Shown: piece after piece, positions 62,526 through 64,000 of the stretch
Layout of the letters: the number at the start of each line of letters is the position of its first letter
Position numbering within the stretch: the stretch's first letter is position 1
Source of the DNA: Volvox africanus
Lineage: Eukaryota; Chlorophyta; Chlorophyceae; Chlamydomonadales; Volvocaceae
Assembly (NCBI GenBank): GCA_030268105.1
Contig: BSDZ01000016.1
Location: 3,045,501-3,109,500, forward strand
Length of the DNA: 64,000 bases
Reading direction: 5' to 3'
Position numbers and translations under genes: made by a program
The notes under the pieces: model-generated
The model's database searches: none
Told to the model about the DNA's origin: nothing
Seen by the model: only the letters and a program-made list of their open reading frames with translations

Positions 62526-64000
62526 TACAGTTAGCCAGTAGCGATGAAGCACGGAGGTCTTGCAGCCAAATTAAAGAAGGCTGTGATGGTTTTCGCGTCC
62601 TGTCAGCCTGAGGACGAATAATAATGCGGCCGGCACAAATGATAGCAAGTGAGGCACCTAACACGTAAGCAGTCCTGTTGAGGTGATAATGTGGTATTCG
62701 CCCTATGGTAGATGTGCGGCATCTACGGGCGAGGAGCGCTTGCTAGAGAGGTCAAATAGTAGTACGTAGTACATATACGACTACGCCCATAGATGCGAAG
62801 AGGGCTTGCTAGAGGTATGATGTATAGGCAAACTGTAGTTTGTAGCCGTATATGTACAGTACAAGCATCTATGATGCAGAAGCACCTTCTCAACATGCCT
62901 TTGCGGCTCTCACAAAGACCGTCTCATCAGCGCACAACCCCCTTACTTCACAGTAGGTTATGAGAAAGAACCAAACTCTTATGTTAACGAGCAACTGCCG
63001 CTTCACTAGGTCGATCAATCAATCGATAGATAAATAGGTAGACAGACATACCTATATATCAGATCAGAACAACTTCTTGAGATATGCAAACATGCCATAC
63101 GAGTTATCTATGAACGGGTGTTACACTGAGTTGTATGGGTTTTGTATGTATGTATGTACAAGGACAGGGCACAACAATACAACCAGCTTTATTCTGCTGC
63201 TCATTTGATTTGCAGCAGCAGCTGCTGCTGCTACGTATATAGACACGTACGTATATCACACCTATATACCGCACTTGCTGCTGGACGTTCACTGGAGGTG
63301 AAGATTGTGTTGACCAGGGCAGCTTTGTCCCCATCAGCACCAGCAGAGAGCACCCCACGTTGCCAGCTTGGCTAAGCGCAGTTACGGCATCAAGCCATTC
63401 CTTGGCCAGAAACTTTGCCAACTGTGCAACGACCGTTCCGGGGCCACTGGTAAACTGAGTCTCGTTATGGGAACCCAACGATGAGCAGGTCTGGGTTGTG
63501 GCAAGGACAGTGCCGACGTTCGCATAGTTTTCAGGACCCGCAGTGCTGTTACTGACGGCCACTCCCACGTGCCCGCTGACAAAAATAGCGCCCCCATAGC
63601 CTTGGTAGGACTGGAGGTTGCTTGCAGCAGCAGATGAGGGTGATGACGAGATCCAGGATAACGCCGCCTCAATATGCTGCCCGAAGCCGACAGAGGCTGT
63701 ATTTTGGTCCAGGTCAACACAGCTTAAGATAGCTATTGGGCTATCAATAAGTCCAGCTGAGATTCCGTCAATATGGATTCCTCCACCCGTTGAGGCTTGG
63801 TTATGAGTGAGTTGACCAAGCTCCATTATGAAGATTGCGCACTTGCCGGTGAAAATGCCTCCACCGGACGAGGCCGCCTGGTTGTTGATGATGCTGGAGT
63901 TGAAAATTTTAAGCAGGTGACAGTTCACTGCTGCCACAGCACCCCCAGACCCCCCGGCTTCGTTATTCCTCAAAACCGCTCCCCAGATAGCGATTGCAGT
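30053..64000 (-). CDS. Copy B: paralogous PMP-repeat multi-span gene, 5' part beyond the window
   Basis: Overview of exons at >64000-63270, 62674-62022, 39624-39377, 37305-36283, 35912-35668, 34981-34356, 34138-33570, 33322-33108, 32555-32471, 31883-31692 and 30274-30053. They correspond one to one with copy A exons 3-13, keep every phase and every splice site, and contain no internal stop, so the gene could still be functional. Intron 4 is about 22.4 kb because of a transposon nest, against about 0.9 kb in copy A; whether such an intron is spliced efficiently is unknown. Confidence 0.65.
30404..31248 (+). mobile_element. Solo gypsy-type LTR in intron 12 of copy B
   Basis: 845 bp, the same ends (TGTTGTATTATGG ... 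ATACAACA) and the same CCTTG duplications (30,399-30,403; 31,249-31,253) as copy A. It is orthologous to 2,170-3,014. Confidence 0.8.
31692..31883 (-). CDS. Copy B exon 12
   Basis: 192 bp, two membrane helices; differs from copy A by a few substitutions only (for example VVAAI to VIAAI). Confidence 0.65.
32471..32555 (-). CDS. Copy B exon 11
   Basis: 85 bp with the same borders as copy [18 protein letters not shown] then [11 protein letters not shown]. Conservation of this reading frame, not of its neighbours, argues that it is a real exon. Confidence 0.55.
33108..33322 (-). CDS. Copy B exon 10
   Basis: 215 bp; identical borders and essentially the same membrane helix as copy A ([14 protein letters not shown]). 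Confidence 0.65.
33570..34138 (-). CDS. Copy B exon 9
   Basis: 569 bp, 21 bp shorter than copy A because it has one GSN repeat unit fewer; frame kept. Same two C-terminal helices. Confidence 0.65.
34209..34316. mobile_element. MITE-like repeat in intron 8 of copy B
   Basis: Orthologous to 5,931-6,035; keeps the AGAAGGTGC-TTCT-GCACCTTCT hairpin (about 34,253-34,274) while its ends have diverged. Confidence 0.4.
34356..34981 (-). CDS. Copy B exon 8
   Basis: 626 bp, same length as copy A; basic start ([13 protein letters not shown]) then Gly/Ala, Gln/Pro and Thr-rich sequence. Amino-acid changes are frequent but no frame break. Confidence 0.6.
35190..35435 (+). repeat. Partial copy of the 349-bp repeat (intron 7, copy B)
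   Basis: Orthologous to 6,900-7,155; slightly shortened in the first half. Confidence 0.5.
35668..35912 (-). CDS. Copy B exon 7
   Basis: 245 bp, same borders as copy A; hydrophobic segments conserved. Confidence 0.65.
36283..37305 (-). CDS. Copy B exon 6: Cys-rich stalk
   Basis: 1,023 bp, two codons shorter than copy A. The middle differs by several indels in multiples of three; the Cys clusters, [13 protein letters not shown] and the membrane helix are intact. Confidence 0.75.
37306..37663. other. Proximal intron 5 of copy B
   Basis: Host sequence matching 9,027-9,385 of copy A, including the GTGGC-rich stretch; stops abruptly at 37,663 where AT-rich foreign sequence begins. Confidence 0.5.
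37664..38212 (-). other. AT-rich bacterial-like insert in intron 5 of copy B
   Basis: About 550 bp with roughly 30-35% GC, much lower than flanking host DNA, absent at the matching site of copy A. It contains the transposase fragment below. In the part 37,690-37,900 the minus strand has protein-like pieces in two frames ([34 protein letters not shown]), not assigned. Confidence 0.6.
37967..38197 (-). pseudogene. IS256-family (Mutator-type) transposase N-terminal fragment
   Basis: ATG at 38,197 followed by [15 protein letters not shown], an in-frame TAA at 38,129-38,131, then [19 protein letters not shown] and [13 protein letters not shown]. The pattern 'ELL-x-x-x-PE-[DE]-L-x-G-[KE]-[ND]-GL-x-x-QL' is characteristic of the N-terminus of IS256-family transposases. 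After about residue 56 the similarity ends and the frame stops at 37,967. Such IS elements are common in Rickettsiales and other bacteria; an algal Mutator transposase would not be expected to keep this N-terminal form. Confidence 0.55.
38213..39376. other. Distal intron 5 of copy B
   Basis: 38,217-38,400 matches the purine-rich stretch at 9,720-9,830. 38,430-38,845 has no match in copy A and holds two protein-like minus-strand open frames. 38,850-39,376 matches 13,685-14,251. Confidence 0.4.
39377..39624 (-). CDS. Copy B exon 5: Ig/filamin-like module
   Basis: 248 bp with the same phases as copy A; 15 bp shorter. Keeps [19 protein letters not shown]. Confidence 0.65.
39763..40349 (+). mobile_element. 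5'-truncated LINE: 3' UTR only
   Basis: Begins TCTAGTTCTTGAGGAGGGG and ends GTAACACCCATAATACAT, nearly identical to the 3' UTRs at 13,010-13,590 and 60,990-61,575. Inserted in an ATACAT microsatellite of intron 4. Confidence 0.7.
40476..42212 (+). pseudogene. LINE ORF1 (gag-like), frameshifted
   Basis: Three successive open frames in different phases (40,476-40,799; 41,416-41,730; 41,727-42,212). The first encodes [20 protein letters not shown]; the later ones are Pro/Gln/Ala-rich and basic ([29 protein letters not shown]), fitting a nucleic-acid-binding ORF1 protein. No zinc knuckle seen. Confidence 0.45.
42194..44057 (+). pseudogene. LINE ORF2: AP-endonuclease and start of reverse transcriptase
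   Basis: One frame interrupted by three single stops (TAG 42,737-42,739, TGA 42,980-42,982, TGA 43,697-43,699). APE motifs in order: [44 protein letters not shown] and SDHHLA, which correspond to the N, E, GDFN, D and SDH catalytic blocks. The RT begins after 43,880 with [10 protein letters not shown] and later [18 protein letters not shown], then is cut at the gypsy junction. Confidence 0.7.
44426..45661 (+). CDS. gag: Gypsy element 1 gag
   Basis: 411 codons from ATG to TAG. Retrotransposon Gag domain ([38 protein letters not shown]) in the first 250 residues; a basic Gly/Ser/Arg linker; then a zinc knuckle [13 protein letters not shown] (CX2CX3HX4C, one residue shorter than the canonical form). 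The stop TAG at 45,659-45,661 is followed in the same frame, without another stop, by pol. Acts as the structural capsid protein of the element. Confidence 0.85.
   Translation: MSAEHDDTPHTSLASQPDFVVAARAPDRGLETVGARATQEPLFLQTPAHLIVPHSAVNTNMDNTAGPRVLPLPQARGHDDIPEVMRLSIPVRRLNISLTDKTPGHSIADATRAYVRDAKKYLQAVHGGDNDGIRCLFVGNTLEGAAKDWYRNWTNARGSYTFDELVAALLARFATEVQARDVEARNALAAGSYHMRRDENVPAYQSRFEALVTPIADLTESERVFWFRRGLTKLLAKWCATDLVGAQIKSYDALVAFAKGAEIRLLAGEEEVKSAPRANAVQVQDPLGEAVALDQDLGATRPTPTAATRRSNGQRKARGGASSGVRGTGGAGPSSDPARNRKRGGAPSSAAAQRSDPNAKRTRTDDTFMPKWNCNRSEFERRKLANVCLRCAESHSTKDCPLMPPFVPQPK
45662..49723 (+). CDS. pol: Gypsy element 1 pol (protease, RT, RNase H, integrase, chromodomain)
   Basis: In frame with gag after the single TAG; the first ATG-less 31 codons lead to an internal start candidate near 45,755. 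Domains: aspartic protease with VDTGAS (about 46,295); RT with [28 protein letters not shown] and CYLDDILVY (about 47,383); RNase H with [12 protein letters not shown] and KTDHKPLTF; integrase with HHCC zinc finger (H..H, CSLCQ), catalytic D (MDFVVALP), D (ISDRGGQF) and E ([15 protein letters not shown]); C-terminal chromodomain (YLVKWTGY and NSWEP). No stop or frameshift over about 1,350 codons. The chromodomain places it among the chromoviruses. Confidence 0.9.
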   Translation, partial: GLARVPAEGALPGFSELTRGRWSSLRPAVKALLPCVLGHIERVIARRITLDGRTGLLCFDPLCNLFTPRRPLSSIDLSNHVVLFIPSSLREMSEQLAIYRRCRRQYPGTATCVLLPAFCRRKAEASLRGMRHVHRFEPGTVLFNGVDREGTLAPWPHLSYSVDVWYEAPDGGAVGYGPALSALTLSAGHSLVDNRVPVVQIGLNGRTLKALVDTGASDDFISVAEVNALGLSPESSDCPQVTLADGGKHPIVGRITLSLSIGPLRVVTRPYVLQGLAETAPYIMGSSTLRQYRARIDMETATLQMCKGTLSIKVPFLSFEHVTPKEGETEAVPMVNFAVTAMAARIEPELVGRKEAVRLLRKGAHGLLLRPRVSCCVTTAQISADPEVEALLSQYEDVFKDIPGLPPMRPVDHTIPLMPGAQPTARPMYRLSPLELDEVKRQVTDLLTKGMIRPSTSPYSAPILFVGKKDGTLRMCIDYRGLNANTVKNRYPLPRVDDLLDKLKGSAYFSSIDLQQGYNQIRIAASDIPKTAFRTPFGHFEYTVLSFGLTNAPATFQAVMDRMFRPFIDRFVVCYLDDILVYSKTREEHLEHLRLVLDVMRREQLFAKRAKCFWAQPQVEYLGHIVSATGVKMDPRKVAVVHDWPAPQNLTELRKFLGLTNYFRKFIEKYSIIAALLTNLTRKGVFVSLKSWTSQCQRAFEELKRIVAEDVTLAFPDYSLPFRVEVVSDASIFGSGAVLLQEGQPIAFTSKKFSGAEIRYTTGEQELLAVLHALKEWRCYLEGRPFTLKTDHKPLTFLQSVPTLNRRQARWMEYLARFNCTWEYISGKLNIADALSRHPSLHAAILAAPVVRPRSEEVPIATDLAERLKVAYNADAWFADPANVENLRKQNGLWLRTEGAATQIVVPNDDALCYDILARFHEDPLAGHPGSKRLIDLVQRSFWWPRLAKDAANFVQTCSLCQRNKALSGKGHGLLQPLPVPDAPWESVSMDFVVALPKTEGGYDAVFVMVDRLTKMVHLAPCTSSCTAEQTARLFFDNVVRLHGIPKNVISDRGGQFTSKFWEALCKLVGMRVNLSTAYHPQTDGQTERTNRTLGDMLRNYAGRTPLVWDTYLTAAEFALNNAVNRSTGKSPFFLNYGFHPALPVWRELEVNVPAAKLFAKSFMSRITDVKSCLDAAQQRTTEYYNKSKQDVTFSEGQLVLLSTKNLRSLADGSRKLLPRWIGPYPVVRMVGNVAVELALPTDMTIHPTFHVSLVRPYRSTEPVPEPANAPAAIEPVPETWIAGKQKFYDVERVLDYRARRVGRHRRKRTVHEYLVKWTGYTDEHNSWEPARNFSQDMKPLLEEARKRATQAQ
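49783..50606 (+). repeat. Middle LTR (824 bp), 3' LTR of element 1
   Basis: TGTTGTGC...GTACAACA ends. Contains several perfect hairpins: 49,886-49,911 (TATAAATGTA arms), 50,028-50,056 (AAGTAATATTAT arms), 50,109-50,126 (CCGGATA-TCGT-TATCCGG). Pairs with 56,674-57,516. Confidence 0.85.
50361..50852 (+). repeat. Tandem duplication of the LTR 3' end (2 x 246 bp)
   Basis: 50,361-50,606 and 50,607-50,852 are direct repeats, both starting CTAAGCCTGAACTT and ending GAGGTACAACA. The LTR thus ends twice. The units differ at scattered positions, so the event is not brand new. Confidence 0.85.
50921..51016 (+). CDS. Short leader open frame upstream of gag (element 2)
   Basis: Begins ATGGCGAGTTCCAGC and encodes 31 residues ([19 protein letters not shown]) before TAA. 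The matching stretch in element 1 (44,058-44,122) keeps the same reading frame, and GTAAT at its end with TCTCAG about 90 bp on could be an intron joining it to [15 protein letters not shown] sequence. May be a spliced Gag N-terminal leader. Confidence 0.3.
51318..52552 (+). pseudogene. gag: Gypsy element 2 gag, disrupted
   Basis: Same start (ATGTCTACGGAACGC) and Gag domain as element 1, but CGA has become TGA at about 52,002 (FWFK then stop), a 1-bp deletion occurs near 52,140, and a further TGA is at about 52,240. The zinc knuckle and the terminal TAG (52,550-52,552) are still recognisable. Confidence 0.8.
52553..56614 (+). pseudogene. pol: Gypsy element 2 pol, disrupted
   Basis: Colinear with element 1 pol. 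Breaks: TGA at about 52,688, protease motif DTGAS changed to DIGAS, TGA at 54,542-54,544 after LGLTNYF, TAA at about 55,703 within the integrase ISD motif, and TGA at about 55,738. YLDD, the integrase E block and the chromodomain (YLVKWTGY, with weaker tail) remain. Most lesions are C-to-T or G-to-A transitions. Confidence 0.85.
56674..57516 (+). repeat. Right LTR (843 bp) of gypsy element 2
   Basis: TGTTGTGCCACGG...GTACAACA. About 90% like the middle LTR, without the 246-bp duplication but with a short local repeat (TCCTCCTAGTGTGAA) near 57,115-57,145. Hairpin 57,010-57,027 is CCGAATA-TCGT-TATTCGG. Confidence 0.85.
57517..58550 (+). pseudogene. LINE ORF2: rear part of the reverse transcriptase
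   Basis: Open from 57,541 to 58,407. Contains the RT catalytic motif as CQFADDAEV and the following [15 protein letters not shown] thumb region, then [17 protein letters not shown] typical of the post-RT region of LINEs. A frameshift near 58,380 moves the frame to [15 protein letters not shown]. Ends at the second gypsy scrap. Confidence 0.7.
58551..59483 (+). pseudogene. Third gypsy fragment: RT to RNase H only
   Basis: Starts inside RT ([17 protein letters not shown]), includes CYLDDILTY, then RNase H ([22 protein letters not shown]) and stops at FDCTWEYV. Stops at 58,769-58,771, 58,861-58,863 and 59,285-59,287. Diverged from elements 1 and 2, so it belongs to a sister lineage. Confidence 0.75.
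59483..59770 (-). repeat. Inverted LTR end fused to the gypsy fragment
   Basis: Begins TGTTGTATCTCTCC, which is the reverse complement of the LTR 3' end (GGAGAGGTACAACA), and continues in antisense (GCGGAAGACTTGAG, ATATAACTTACAAT, GCTTAGCTCGGGCT). It ends at a GAACAC...GTGTTC hairpin, where the LINE resumes (CCCAGGCCTGGAAAC). Confidence 0.65.
59771..60872 (+). pseudogene. LINE ORF2 C-terminal region with CCHC-type zinc motif
   Basis: From 59,970 open to 60,872. [15 protein letters not shown], then PCACGSYG ... [15 protein letters not shown] (the C-x-C...H-x4-C motif following RT in LINEs) and [16 protein letters not shown]. One stop at 59,949-59,951 separates it from the upstream piece. Confidence 0.65.
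60873..61575 (+). other. LINE 3' UTR and tail
   Basis: Nearly identical to 12,930-13,590; GT-rich, no coding. Ends GTAACACCCATAATACAT at the host microsatellite. Confidence 0.7.
61576..62021. other. Proximal intron 4 of copy B with AT-rich insert
   Basis: GATG microsatellite at 61,582-61,600 shared with copy A (14,640-14,660). 61,735-61,876 is an (AT)-rich insert missing in copy A with a 16-bp-arm inverted repeat at 61,743-61,784. The bacterial CvpA insert of copy A is absent here: CTCGCAGCAG is directly followed by the shared sequence at about 61,941. Confidence 0.55.
62022..62674 (-). CDS. Copy B exon 4
   Basis: 653 bp; the same donor (GTCG|GTGAGG) and acceptor (TTGAACAG-like CAACAG|GACTGC) as copy A. 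The frame from the acceptor is [19 protein letters not shown], entering in phase 2, whereas copy A reads in phase 1 at this point. Ser run from the GAT repeat (62,498-62,521) is longer. Confidence 0.6.
62675..63269. other. Intron 3 of copy B
   Basis: Matches copy A intron 3, including a relative of the MITE-like repeat at about 62,833-62,935, where one arm of the hairpin is lost. No gene. Confidence 0.45.
63270..64000 (-). CDS. Copy B exon 3, C-terminal part (continues past the right edge)
   Basis: PMP-type repeats ([34 protein letters not shown]) matching copy A exon 3. Donor GCG|GTATAT at 63,270 (phase 2) fits exon 4 of this copy. A 24-bp in-frame deletion relative to copy A lies near 63,752. 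Open to the window end. Confidence 0.7.

Overview
The window looks like nuclear DNA of a green alga, most likely a volvocine chlorophyte (Volvox/Chlamydomonas relatives). The grounds are intron-rich genes, Ser-Pro/poly-Pro extracellular stretches of the kind seen in volvocine wall proteins, an extracellular family built from GG-A-[ILV] / FxxN repeats of the chlamydial polymorphic-membrane-protein (PMP) type, and a mix of chromodomain Ty3/gypsy elements, APE-type LINEs and tyrosine-recombinase elements. No species can be named from sequence alone.

Layout. All host genes lie on the minus strand as a head-to-tail array of one paralogous family. Copy A (about 23.8 kb down to 1,825) is nearly complete: thirteen phase-compatible exons with GT..AG borders could be placed. 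Copy B runs from beyond the right edge (64,000) down to 30,053; exons 3 (partial) to 13 are present and nearly identical to copy A. Copy C (1-724) is a broken piece of exon 2 at the left edge. The predicted product (about 3,200 residues in copy A) has a large extracellular beta-helix-like PMP-repeat region, an Ig/filamin-like module, a Cys-rich stalk, then many membrane segments interrupted by a Ser/Thr/Gln-rich loop.

The array is heavily invaded. 24.1-28.2 kb carries a 4.1-kb unit bounded by two 349-bp direct repeats and containing a decayed tyrosine recombinase. 28.67-28.93 kb is a pure TATAA pentanucleotide array. Intron 5 of copy A holds LINE fragments (10.4-13.6 kb). Intron 4 of copy B has swollen to about 22 kb because a transposon nest (39.76-61.58 kb) inserted in an ATACAT microsatellite: a LINE tail, then a LINE interrupted by two tandem chromoviruses (44.06-57.52 kb) and by a gypsy RT fragment fused to an inverted LTR end (58.55-59.77 kb). 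Intron 12 of both copies shares an old solo LTR of the same gypsy lineage with a perfect CCTTG target duplication, so that insertion predates the A/B duplication.

The most unexpected content is bacterial-looking, AT-rich DNA in two introns: a nearly full-length CvpA-type membrane protein gene in intron 4 of copy A (14,875-15,373) and an IS256-type transposase N-terminus in intron 5 of copy B (37,664-38,212). Each is absent from the other paralogue at the same site. Both resemble sequences of Rickettsiales-type bacteria, a group that includes known endosymbionts of volvocine algae; the donor is an inference.
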